From Megascapheus bottae (Eukaryota > Chordata > Mammalia > Rodentia > Geomyidae): DNA of 64,000 nt. The stretch is from positions 4,283,920 through 4,347,919 of the forward strand of contig JANJXV010000040.1 in assembly GCA_024803745.1 (NCBI GenBank), in the 5' to 3' direction. The notes below the pieces were generated by a model. The model searched no databases, had not been told where the DNA came from, and saw only the letters and a list, made by a program, of their open reading frames with translations. Shown here in pieces: positions 42,182 through 51,962 of this stretch. A program made the position numbers and the translations under genes. Each line of letters starts with the position of its first letter. Position 1 is the first letter of the stretch.

Positions 42182-42445
42182 CGGGCATCAGGGGCTCCCG
42201 TCTGTCTTCCCAGCTCCTCGGGAGGCTGAGATCTGAGGATCGCAGGTTCAAAGCCAGCCCGGGCAGGAAAGTCCAGGAGACTCTGATCTCCAGTGAACCA
42301 CCAGAAAACCAGACGTGGAGCTGTGGTTCAAGGGGTAGAGCGCCAGCCTTGAGAGAAGCAGGTCAGGGATGGCATTCAGACTGAGTTCGAGTCTGAGGAC
42401 TGCCACAGGCAGGCAGGCAGACAGACAGACAGGCAGACATCACCT
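42182..42445 (+). mobile_element. B1-Geo SINE ending in (CAGG/CAGA)n
   Basis: Plus copy to GAGTCTGAGGACTGCC, then GGCAGGCAGGCAGACAGACA in place of a tail. Confidence 0.92.
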
Positions 42446-42670
42446 GGAAAGCACTTGGGTGCTCTAAGGCTTAGCTGGAGGTGTGAAGGGAGGGCCGGTG
42501 ACCCCTGAGAACCCCTGTGGTGATGTCCCCTGGGGGTCCAGCAACGTCCTCCTCACCAGTGACCAGGCCGCTCACTGGCCCTGCGAAGCTCTTCAAGTCT
42601 GCAGTCTGTGGTTGAAAATGGGCAAGTCCACTGGGGCTGGGCGGGTGAAGGGGAGAAAAGAACAGGGGAA

Positions 42671-44390
42671 AGTCTCTTCTGATTGGTCAGTCCTTCAGGT
42701 CCTGTCTCCTGATTGGTCAGTCCTTCAGGCCCTGTCTCCTGATTGGTCAGTCCTTCAGGTTCTGTCTCCTGATTGGTCAGTCCTTCAGGCTCCCCCTCCT
42801 GATTGGTCAGTCCTTCAGGTCCTGTCTCCTGCTTGGTCAGTCCTTCAGGTCCTGTCTCCTGATTGGTCAGTCCTTCAGGCTCCCCCTCCTGATTGGTCAG
42901 TCCTTCAGGTCCTGTCTTCTGCTTAGTCAGTCCTTCAGGCTCCCCCTCCTGATTGGTCAGTCCTTCAGGTTCTGTCTCCTCATTGGTCAGTCCTTCAGGC
43001 TCCTCCTCCTGCTTGGTCAGTCCTTCAGGTCCTGTCTCCTGATTGGTCAGTCCTTCAGGCCCTGTCTCCTGATTGGTCAGTCCTTCAGGTTCTGTCTCCT
43101 CATTGGTCAGTCCTTCAGGCTCCCCCTCTTGATTGGTCAGTCCTTCAGGTCCTGTCTCCTGATTGGTTAGTCCTTCAGGTCCTGTCTCCTGCTTGGTCAG
43201 TCCTTCAGGTCCTGTCTCCTGATTGGGCAGTCCTTCAGGTTCCGTCTCCTGATTGGTCAGGTCCTTCAGGTCCTGTCTCCTGATTGGTCAGTCCTTCAGG
43301 TCTTGACTCCTGAATGGTCAGTCCTTCAGGGTCCCCCTCCTGATTGGTCAGTCCTTCAGGTCCTGTCTCCTGCTTGGTCAGTCCTTCAGGTCCTGTCTCC
43401 TGATTGGTCAGTCCTTCAGGCTCCCCCTCCTGATTGGTCAGTCCTTCAGGTCCTGTCTCCTGCTTAGTCAGTCCTTCAGGCTCCCCCTCCTGATTGGTCA
43501 GTCCTTCAGGTTCTGTCTCCTCATTGGTCAGTCCTTCAGGCTCCTCCTCCTGCTTGGTCAGTCCTTCAGGTCCTGTCTCCTGATTGGTCAGTCCTTCAGG
43601 CCCTGTCTCCTGATTGGTCAGTCCTTCAGGTTCTGTCTCCTCATTGGTCAGTCCTTCAGGCTCCCCCTCTTGATTGGTCAGTCCTTCAGGTCCTGTCTCC
43701 TGATTGGTCAGTCCTTCAGGTCCTGTCTCCTGCTTGGTCAGTCCTCCAGGTCCTGTCTCCTGCTTGGTCAGTCCTTCAGGTTCTGTCTCCTCATTGGTCA
43801 GTCCTTCAGGCTCCCCCTCTTGATTGGTCAGTCCTTCAGGTCCTGTCTCCTGCTTGGTCAGTCCTTCAGGCTCCCCCTCCTGATTGGTCAGTCCTTCAGG
43901 TTCTGTCTCCTCATTGGTCAGTCCTTCAGGCTCCTCCTCCTGATTGGTCAGTCCTTCAGGTCCTGTCTCCTGCTTGGTCAGTCCTTCAGGTCCTGTCTCC
44001 TGATTGGGCAGTCCTTCAGGTTCCGTCTCCTGATTGGTCAGGTCCTTCAGGTCCTGTCTCCTGATTGGTCAGTCCTTCAGGTCTTGACTCCTGAATGGTC
44101 AGTCCTTCAGGGTCCCCCTCCTGATTGGTCAGTCCTTCAGGCTCCCCCTCTTGATTGGTCAGTCCTTCAGGCTCCCCCTCTTGATTGGTCAGTCCTTCAG
44201 GTCCTGTCTCCTGATTGGTCAGTCCTTCAGGTCCTGTCTCCTGCTTGGTCAGTCCTTCAGGTTCTGTCTCCTCATTGGTCAGTCCTTCAGGCTCCCCCTC
44301 TTGATTGGTCAGTCCTTCAGGTCCTGTCTCCTGATTGGTCAGTCCTCCTTCGGGCTCCCCCTCCTGCTTGGTCAGGTCCCAGCTCCTCCA
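42671..44390. repeat. 30-bp minisatellite with CTGATTGGTCAG, 57 units
   Basis: The unit is the constant TGGTCAGTCCTTCAGG plus a variable part (TCCTGTCTCCTGAT, CTCCCCCTCTTGAT and others). The 30-base register holds with only two single-base insertions (G at 43260 and 44040). By my count 42 of 57 units keep ATTGG, the reverse CCAAT box. Ten units at 42901-43200 recur at 43442-43741, and five at 43201-43350 recur at 43982-44131, so larger blocks were duplicated. Open frames are artefacts of a 10-codon unit without stops. Confidence 0.98.
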
Positions 44391-44795
44391 TTCTGGATAA
44401 AGCTGTGGGCAGCTTTCACCTCCTCCCCAGTTGTCTGAGTTCAAAGCCAGGGGAAGCCCTGGGTGTTGAGTGCTGGTCTCCACCGACCCGCACGCAGGGG
44501 AGCAGGGGGATTTGTATTTTCTCTTGGCTGTGCACTCTGGGCTTCGTGATTATTCACAAACGACTAAATAGCAGCTGACAGGAAAATCAGGAAAGAGGTG
44601 GAAGTGGGGGGGGGGGCTGGGAGGCCTTTCCCACCCCAAGCGGGAAGTCCTGCTTCCAATCCCGCCAGGGCTGGCCTGCTGTTCTCCTGGTAGCCACAGC
44701 TGTGGGATGTGGGAGCCCTCAGTGTCCACGTGGCCAGCTCCCCACACTCTCCTCCCACTGGGCCACCCCGCTTAACAAAGGCTCAGCACAAAGGG

Positions 44796-44797
<2 letters not shown>
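44391..44797. other. Unique sequence right of the CCAAT minisatellite
   Basis: G-run at 44608-44616; no gene recognised. Confidence 0.4.
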
Positions 44798-44861
<64 letters not shown>

Positions 44862-45312
44862 CAGACACAGAGACACAGACAGAGACACAGAGACAGAGAC
44901 AGTGTACCAGGCCTGGGACTTGAACTCAGGGCCTTGGCACCATCCCTTAGCCTTTTCTCTCAAGAATGGTGCTCTGCCGCTTGAGTCACAGCTCCATTTG
45001 TCTGGCTTTTTTATGGGTGGATAATAAGAGAGTCCTGGAAGCCAGGCTCACCTGTCATCCCAGCTACTCAGGAGACTGAGATCTCAGGATCGAGGTTCAA
45101 AGCCAGCCCGAGGAAGGAAAGTCCCTGAGACTTACCTCCAATGAACCCTGACCCACCTCTGTCTCCCAGAGAGAGACAGAGACAGAGACAGAGAGACAGA
45201 GACAGAGAGCGATCGACTCTAGTGGACCTTCCTGCCCGGGCTGGCTTTGAACCCCGATCCTCAGATCTCAGCCTCCTGAGTAGCCGGGGTGTCAGGCCTG
45301 AGCCAGCGTGCC
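44798..45312. mobile_element. Minus B1-Geo SINE interrupted by a plus B1 element, with (GA)n(GACA)n tail
   Basis: GA/GACA run 44798-44903. Minus Geo 44905-45015. Plus B1 head 45030-45145 (CACCTGTCATCCCAGCTACT). GACAGA run 45165-45212. Minus B1 head 45215-45312 (GGCTTTGAACCCCGATCCTC). Confidence 0.88.
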
Positions 45313-45700
45313 GGGTCTGATCAGTCTGTTAGCACACTTATGAGCAGCAGTGAAGCCATCCTGGTGGCAAAAGCAGTCACGTAAAGGCTTGAGCAGGGTG
45401 TGGAGGCTGGAGGAAGCCGAGCCAGCCTGGACTCCAGCGGCTCCCCGAGGCAGGCCTGATCCCCTGTAAACGCTCTGTGCCCAGCGGGTGCCATTTCTGC
45501 CACCAAGCCTGGGAGGTGTCCAGTGCCAGGGAGTCCTCCCGGCCTTGGGTCTAGGCTGCCATCTTGTGGATGCACAGGACATTCTTGTTTGTCTGCCTCG
45601 TTTTCCTTTCTTGTTTTGTAGCCCAGGTGAGCCGCCCCTCTGCTCTGCCGCCCCAGGGATTCAAGGTGAGCATGTTGTCCCCTCTAAACTGGCAAGGAAA
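45313..45700. other. Unique sequence
   Basis: No exon or repeat recognised. Confidence 0.4.
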
Positions 45701-45704
45701 CATC

Positions 45705-45940
45705 CTCTGACGCTCCCGCCTGTCACCCCAGCTCCTCAGGAGGCGGAGATCTGAGGACCACAGGTTCAAAGCCAGCCCGGGCAGGAAAGTCCAGGAGACT
45801 CTGATCTCCAGTGAACCACCAGAAAACCAGACGTGGAGCCGTGGTTCAAGGGGTAGAGCGCCAGCCTGGAGGGAAAGCAGCTCAGGGACAGCGCCCAGGC
45901 CCTGGGTTCAAATCCTACGACTGACAACACAAGAAAAAAA
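45705..45940 (+). mobile_element. B1-Geo SINE
   Basis: Plus full copy, tail ACACAAGAAAAAAA. Confidence 0.92.
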
Positions 45941-46193
45941 TTGTGTGTACAATAGGCCCACAGTGCTAGTCTGGCCTGCGTGTATGATGTGGGTTGGATG
46001 AATTAAATATTTAGCAAATCCTTTATCCCAGATATTTTTGTTTAAAATGAATTCTCGTAACAGTTTGTCACTTAATTAGGTTTTCCATGAGGTAGAATGA
46101 CTCTCTTGAGATCATGCTTCCTGACCAACGAAACATCTATCTATTCATCTATCAGTCCCTCCGTCTACCCATCCATCTATTTACCGCCTGTCT

Positions 46194-46420
46194 GTCTGTC
46201 TACCACTTTGATCCACAGCTTCACTTCTGACTCTTTTTTTTTTTCTGTATTAATTGTAATAAGAGTCTCCTGGACTTTCCTGCCCCGGCTGGCTTTGAAC
46301 CTGTGATCCTCAGATCTCAGCCTCCTGAGAAGCTGGGATGACAGGCTCAGGGACAGTGCCCAGGCCCTGGGTTCAAGACCAGGGACAGACAGACAGACAG
46401 ACATACACAGACACACGTAA
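46194..46420. mobile_element. Chimeric SINE: minus B1 joined to plus Geo end
   Basis: 46198-46345 is minus Geo/B1 (CTTTGATCCACAGCTTCACT to GGGATGACAGG). 46346-46388 is the plus Geo 3' end (CTCAGGGACAGTGCCCAGGC) with a (CAGA)n tail. Confidence 0.83.
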
Positions 46421-46813
46421 GAACTGGAAGGGCCACGCACACGTCTTCCAGGTTGTTCACACAGGGACATTTCTGTAGCAGAGGGAAGCAGCTTCCTCCT
46501 CAGCTGCTGCCGGTCCTTCCCTGTGTCTGCCCACCTGCCGCTTTCCTCCGACCATCACCAGCCATGGCCTGGAGCCCCAGTCCCTGGCCCCCTGGCCATT
46601 TTGATTCCTGGCTTTGATTTGTGTTCTCATCTCTCCCGGGGAATGACTGGATTGCGAAACTGCTTGTGACCAGCAGGGGTCAGGAGAGGCCGGCGCTGGC
46701 TCCAGGCCTCCAGGCAGCCATGGTCAGGTCACTCAGCCGGGCCTGGCCTCTGCCAGAGCCGCCTAGGCATCCATGGCTATGGAAGAGTGGGTCCCGCTGT
46801 TACCAGGCTCTGT

Positions 46814-47150
46814 CTACCATCCATCCATCCATCCATCCACCCGTCCATCCATCCATCCAACTACCCATCCATCCATCCATCCATCCATCCACCCATCCAT
46901 CCATCCATCCACCCGTCCATCCATCCATCCAACTACCCATCCATCCATCCATTCATCCATCCATCCATCCATCCATCCACCCGTCCATCCATCCATCCAA
47001 CTACCCATCCATCCATCCATCCATCCATCCATCCATCCAACTACCCATCCATCCATCCATCCATCCAACTACCCATCCATCCACCCATCCATCCATCCAT
47101 CCATCCATCCACCCGTCCATCCATCCACCTACCTACCTACCTACCTATTT
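46814..47150. repeat. (CCAT)n array with CCGTCC and CAACTACC variants
   Basis: CATC units. CACCCGTCCATCC and CCAACTACCCATCC recur at about 70-80 bases, a higher-order unit. Ends in CTAC units and AT. Confidence 0.97.
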
Positions 47151-47273
47151 ATTTAATTATACATATTGTACTATATATTTATATATTATATGTGTGTGTA
47201 TTTCAGTGTTGGGTATTGGCAGGAATATGAGATGAAGTTTGTTGTTGTTTGTTTGTTTGTTTGTTTTCGCTAT

Positions 47274-47442
47274 TCCTGGGTCTTGAACTCAGAGCTTTAT
47301 TTGCTCAAGGCTAGAGCTCTACCACTTGAGCCACAGCACCATGTCCGGCTTTTTCTGTGTTCCCGGTACCTAGGAATCGAACCCAGAGCTTCATGTATGC
47401 GAGGCGAGCCCTCTACCCCTAGGCCACACTCCCTGCCCAGAG
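47274..47442 (-). mobile_element. IDL-Geo SINE
   Basis: Minus copy with a short deletion in Geo; (GTTT)n at 47245-47266 is the tail. Confidence 0.9.
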
Positions 47443-47645
47443 AAAGCTACTTATTAGCTTCTTCTCCTCCAGACAATGCGTGTAAATGAAATCCAATCGG
47501 AGTCTCAAAGCCTGGGGCGTCCAGGACTCTAAGCGAGCCCCAAAGGCAAAATGGCGATAGAGAATCTGCCCTTTGCTCCTGTGGAGGAGGGAAAGCCCCT
47601 CGGGACTGAAGGACGAGGCTGAGGATGGAGAAAGAAGAGCCAGGC

Positions 47646-47703
47646 AGACGGCCTCCCCCGGGCTGTCAGAAAGACGGCCTCCCCCGGGCTGTCAGAACAC
47701 AGG
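47646..47703. repeat. Tandem 28-bp duplication
   Basis: GACGGCCTCCCCCGGGCTGT followed by CAGAA(A/C) occurs twice in a row. Confidence 0.9.
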
Positions 47704-47882
47704 ACCAAGAGCTCCCTCTTGGGCTTTAGGAAGAGAAGATGTGGGAAACGTTTTCCCATCCTGATAAGATCTGTCTCGTGGGAATGCTTTGCTGGCAGAT
47801 GTTTTCCCCGAATGATGCTTTCGCTTCTTTCCCCTGACATCTGGATGTTTGTACGTCTGTGGGGCAGGGGAGGGTGGGGGAG

Positions 47883-48092
47883 TCTGGGACTTGAACTCGG
47901 GGCCTGGGCTTATGTGCTCGAGTCTGGCGCTCTACCACTTGAGCCAGAACTCCACTTCTGGCCTTTTTTTTTTTGGCTTAGTATTTTATGGCAAATAAAG
48001 AGTCTCATGGACTTTCCTGCCCGGGGCTGGCTTTGAACCGGGATCCTCAGATCACAGCCTCCTGAGCAGCTGGGAGGTCAGGCGGGGGATCC
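47883..48092 (-). mobile_element. B1-Geo SINE
   Basis: Minus copy, GCTCTACCACTTGAGCCAGA and CTGGCTTTGAACCGGGATCC. Confidence 0.92.
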
Positions 48093-48465
48093 CAGCGCCG
48101 ACAAGAAGCTCCTGACTCTCCTCAAGACTCTGGTGCCTGGGTTGTTTTTGTTGTTTGGTTGTTTTGTCTTGTTTTCCCTTTTTCTCCTCCTGGAGAATGG
48201 AGGAGGCTGACAGACGCTTCCTACCTTCCCATCCAGGGAAAAGCAAGCGACTTTTCATGTCAGACGTTTTGCTTTCCTTTCAAGTCTAGATGTTTTGGGC
48301 AATTGTGCAAATACCATTTTGCAAGAGTTCTCTGGCTGGAACAAATCCACATCTAGTTACACGTGGCTGCGAGAAGGAAGGGTTTCTTTTCTTTTCTTTT
48401 CTTTTTTCCCAATGAATATCAGCCTTTGAAGCTAATTTTTCAAAAGTACTCATGGCCAAAAAGCC

Positions 48466-48532
48466 CCGTGCGTGCATGCATGCGTGCGTGCGTGTGTGCA
48501 TGTGTGTGTGCATGCATGCGTGCGTGTGTGGT
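48466..48532. repeat. (GTGC)n(ATGC)n run
   Basis: GTGCGTGCATGCATGCGTGC-type alternating purine-pyrimidine sequence. Confidence 0.9.
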
Positions 48533-48689
48533 CATATCAGAATAAAAATTCAGTCCTTCTGCCTGTACCCCACACCAAGTTGAGATTCTAGGCCTGTGTT
48601 AGGATCTCTAGCTCCTAGCTTCTTGATAAACGGTATCTATGTCTCTCATTTTTGTGAATCTCCAGGATGGGATTTAAATTATACATTTG

Positions 48690-48840
48690 GCTGGGGGCCG
48701 GGGGTTCACACCAATCATTCCGGCTCCTCAGGAGGCTGAGATCTGAGGATTGTGATTCAAAGAAAGCAAAGGCAGAAGTGGAGTCAGAAATGGCTCAAGT
48801 GGTAGAGCGCCAGAAAATGAGAGGCCCAGACACGAGAGTG
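48690..48840 (+). mobile_element. B1-Geo SINE with internal deletions
   Basis: GGCTCCTCAGGAGGCTGAGA head, then a shortened Geo (GAAATGGCTCAAGTGGTAGA). Confidence 0.8.
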
Positions 48841-49519
48841 AAGACTCGAGCTGTCGTGTCAGGCTGACCTCTGGTTCCCGGGCCTCTGAGGCCCTGAGCT
48901 GGAAAGTCCAGGGCTGAGAGAGCGTGAACCCAGCTTCTGGAACTCTCTGAGGCCAAGAGGTTTTGTTCACTTTGCACTGAGGCGTAAGAAGCAAAGAGGT
49001 CGTGGGATCCAGGCTTGATTTCAACAGCTTTTTGTTCTGGTGTGAGTGTTTCTTGCCTGACAAAAGCTCAGGGGGAAAAACAAACATATTTCAGGTAATT
49101 CAGAACACCCAACCTGTATAATTTTCCTTTCTTTTCCTCTCCTATGCTGTGTGGGAGAGCAGATAATAATCTTTCTCAAAGCAGGTTTGGTTTTTTTCCC
49201 TATTGAAGCCTGCGATTGGCGGCTAAACAAAGGAACAAATGAAAACACTTGGTTTGAAAACCCCCAGGCTTTTGGCAATTCAATAGAAAAATCTAAAAAA
49301 ATAATTAAAAATTAAAAAAAAAAGGATTGTGCTAAGGCTCTGTTCAACTTCGGAGCAAAGATTTAGGATTTATTTGCTTGACTCCAGTACAAAATAATTC
49401 CATGTGTTTGCCCTCTGGAATCCGGATATTTCATACCTGGCCAAAAAAAACCAACAAAAAAACAATCCAACACACCAGCTAAGATGAACCCAAGCGTTTT
49501 GTTTTGTTTTGTTTTTTGT
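48841..49519. other. Unique AT-richer sequence
   Basis: A-runs at 49290-49323 and 49443; no exon or dated element recognised. Confidence 0.4.
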
Positions 49520-49682
49520 TCAAGGCTGGCCCTTGAGCCACAGCTCCACGTCTGGTTTTCTGGTGGTTCACTGGAGAAAAAAAAAAATCTCATGGACTTT
49601 GCTGCCTGGGCTGGCTTCGAACCACGATCCTCAGATCTCAGCTTCCCGAGCAGCTGGGGTGACAGGCGGGAAACCCCACACC
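49520..49682 (-). mobile_element. B1-Geo SINE, 3' part shortened
   Basis: Minus copy beginning inside Geo (CAAGGCTGGCCCTTGAGCCA); B1 head to GGGGTGACAGGCGGG. Confidence 0.88.
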
Positions 49683-50212
49683 TGCTCCCATAAGTTCCTT
49701 AAGGTTCAGGCTTGTACATCATCGTATTTACCTGACACAGACACATTCATATCTGTGGCGAGTGGTGAAAGAATAAAGCCAGAGCTATGGCTGTGAGTCA
49801 GAGAATTTTTTTTAATATATTTTTTTTCAACTCTGCGACTTAATTGTGTTGTCATGTGACCTCTACAAGTACCCTTGTGTCATATCTCTCAAGAAAGAAG
49901 GCCTGAGGGAGACAGTGTTTGAAAATGATGCTTTTTATGATGATGATTATTATTCTCGCCACAGAAAATAAAAATCCATGACACCAAAATTGTCCAGGTA
50001 TACACTGGTGAATAAAAGAAGCTTCGAGCAGATACAAATTCTATGGGTATGTATGTATACATATAAATACATACATATGCAAAAGATGTACACACACACA
50101 TATATCCATATATATATATTTATGCATTCTAAGATAAAGTGCCCAAATCTTGACCTCTGGGGTGGTGTAAAGCGGAAATGAATCCTAAATTGGGGTCAGC
50201 TGGGGTCTGTAT

Positions 50213-50213
50213 T

Positions 50214-50244
<31 letters not shown>

Positions 50245-50437
50245 TTTTTGCCAGTCCTGGGCTTGAGCTCAGGGCCTGAGCACTGTCCTTGGACTTTCTC
50301 AAGGCTAGAGCTCTACCACTTGAGCCTCAGCACCACTTCTGGCTTTTTTCTATATATGTGGTACCGAGGAATCGAACCCGGGTCTTCATGCATGCTAGGC
50401 AAGCACTTTAACCACTAGGCCAAACTCCTGGCCCCGG
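50213..50437 (-). mobile_element. IDL-Geo SINE with (TTTA)n tail
   Basis: (TTTA)9 at 50213-50248 then a well-kept minus dimer. Confidence 0.94.
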
Positions 50438-50555
50438 AATCTGTATTTTCTAGCAGAATCTGTTTTGCATACATGTATTCAGCTCTTCTGGCCCCCACCC
50501 CTTCCTTCCCTCCTGAGCTCCCCCAATGCATGAATTCATTCACCTCACCGCCAGC

Positions 50556-50561
50556 TTTATT
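50556..50561 (-). terminator. Possible RERG poly(A) signal
   Basis: Minus-strand AATAAA about 1 kb past the RERG stop, in otherwise unique sequence. The distance fits a 3' UTR of normal size, but another signal could be used. Confidence 0.3.
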
Positions 50562-51072
50562 GCTCAGAGGCCCCGGCGCTCAGCCAGCCAGAACCTCTCC
50601 TGCTCCCTTCTCATCCCTCTCCTGCTCCCTTCTCATCCCTCTCCTGTCCCTCGAACCCTAACCTTTCTGCCCATGTAAGACCACAGTCCAGGACTCGTGG
50701 GCTAGCATGGAGCCGAGTTAGGGTTTGGTTTTTTGGGGGCCGGAGAATGTAGCAGGATGGGAACTATGACGGGGTGTGGTCTGTTATTATTTTAGCCATG
50801 TTTGAATCCAGGAGGAAGAATTGGGGTGCAAGGGTTATTAGATGAGTGCCCACGCTCAGGCCAGTCTCTTCCAGTATGTGTGCATGCGTGTGTGCGTGTG
50901 TGTGTGGAACCTTCGTGAGAATAGATTTCCACGTGAGGACGAGAGAAAGCGTGATTTAAGCTACCCAGACATCCTCATTTTTAACAGTAACAAGACTCCA
51001 GCGTCCCTTCTTGCTGCACTTGGTTTTGTCTTTCTTCTTGTACTGTATTTTTCTGTTCTCTGTTCTGTTTTG

Positions 51073-51262
51073 CCAGTCCCGGCTCTTGAACTCAGGGCCC
51101 GGGCACCGTCCTTGAGCTTTCTCAAGGCTGGCGTTCTACCACGTGAGCCACAGCTCCACTTCTGGCTTTCTTTTTTTTTCTTGTCCTGTGGATGTGGTAC
51201 CGAGAGGACTCGAACCCGGGCCTTCATGCACGCGAGGCTGGCGTTTTATCACCGAGCCAGCT
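51073..51262 (-). mobile_element. IDL-Geo SINE, probably in the RERG 3' UTR
   Basis: Minus copy, so in the same sense as RERG. If the poly(A) signal near 50556 is right, it is transcribed in the mRNA. Confidence 0.88.
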
Positions 51263-51339
51263 CTCTCCTCGCCGTTGAAAGCCGGCGACGACGGTCTCAC
51301 CAGGTATGGATGGTCACCTGGGCTCTTTCTTGAGGAGAC

Positions 51340-51408
51340 GTGGACACACGCACATGCACACACACGCACGCGCACAGGCACACACACACAACGCATGCAC
51401 GCACACAC
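51340..51408. repeat. Degenerate (CA)n/(CACG)n
   Basis: CACACGCACATGCACACACA-type run. Confidence 0.9.
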
Positions 51409-51444
51409 CCTGGGCCTTCCCTCCCTCCGTCCTGGGAAGGGAGG

Positions 51445-51520
51445 AGGACTTGAACTCAGGGCCTGGGCGCTGTCCCTGCGCGTCTCCTTTCCACCCAGGG
51501 CTGAAGCAGCCTTTCCCTGC
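51445..51520 (-). mobile_element. Geo fragment at the RERG stop
   Basis: GGACTTGAACTCAGGGCCTG followed by GGCGCTGTCCCTG; ends about 35 bases before the RERG stop codon. Confidence 0.75.
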
Positions 51521-51554
51521 GCGGTGGCCGCTGGCTGTGAACCGGCGGCCTCTC

Positions 51555-51962
51555 CTAGCTGATGATGCGTGTGAGCATGCTGCCCAGGGCCTGCTTCACG
51601 TGCGTGGTGGAGCTGCGCCTGCGGGCCCGGCCCTGCACCGCCCGGCGCCTCCTCACCTCCCGGCACAGCTCGTGGAAGAGCTCGGCCACGTCGCCCTCGC
51701 CCGTGCAGGCCGAGCACTCGTGGAAGCCGCACGCCAGCTCGGCCGCCAGCCGCGACCCCTCCTCGCGGCTCACCTGCCGCGCGTGGCCCAGGTCCGCCTT
51801 GTTCCCCACCAGCACGGCGGCCGCGGCCCGGGGCTTCTTCACCTCGTCCAGCAGCGTCTTGAGCGGCAGCACCTCCTCGAAGCTGCCCCGGTCCGTCACG
51901 TCGTACACCAGCGCGAAGCCCTCGCCCCACCGCATGTGGCCTTCCCGCTGGGACGCGTCCTC
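51555..51962 (-). CDS. RERG: RERG last coding exon
   Basis: 408 nt including TAG at 51557-51555. It runs from [16 protein letters not shown] through [16 protein letters not shown] and [20 protein letters not shown] to the end. By my reading only two of 135 sense codons end in A or T. The acceptor GTGGGCAG is fed directly by a long TCCATCC-type tandem repeat. Confidence 0.97.
   Translation of the reverse strand, partial: EDASQREGHMRWGEGFALVYDVTDRGSFEEVLPLKTLLDEVKKPRAAAAVLVGNKADLGHARQVSREEGSRLAAELACGFHECSACTGEGDVAELFHELCREVRRRRAVQGRARRRSSTTHVKQALGSMLTRIIS

Noticed and set aside
42671..44390. Resemblance to a CRISPR array (regular 30-31-bp repeats, also at 31577)
   Set aside because: Units are contiguous, with no unique spacers, in an intron-bearing rodent genome.
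43670..44578. 302-codon ORF with a GQSFRSCLLI repeat
   Set aside because: Ten-codon translation of the 30-bp minisatellite; frame changes at single-base insertions.
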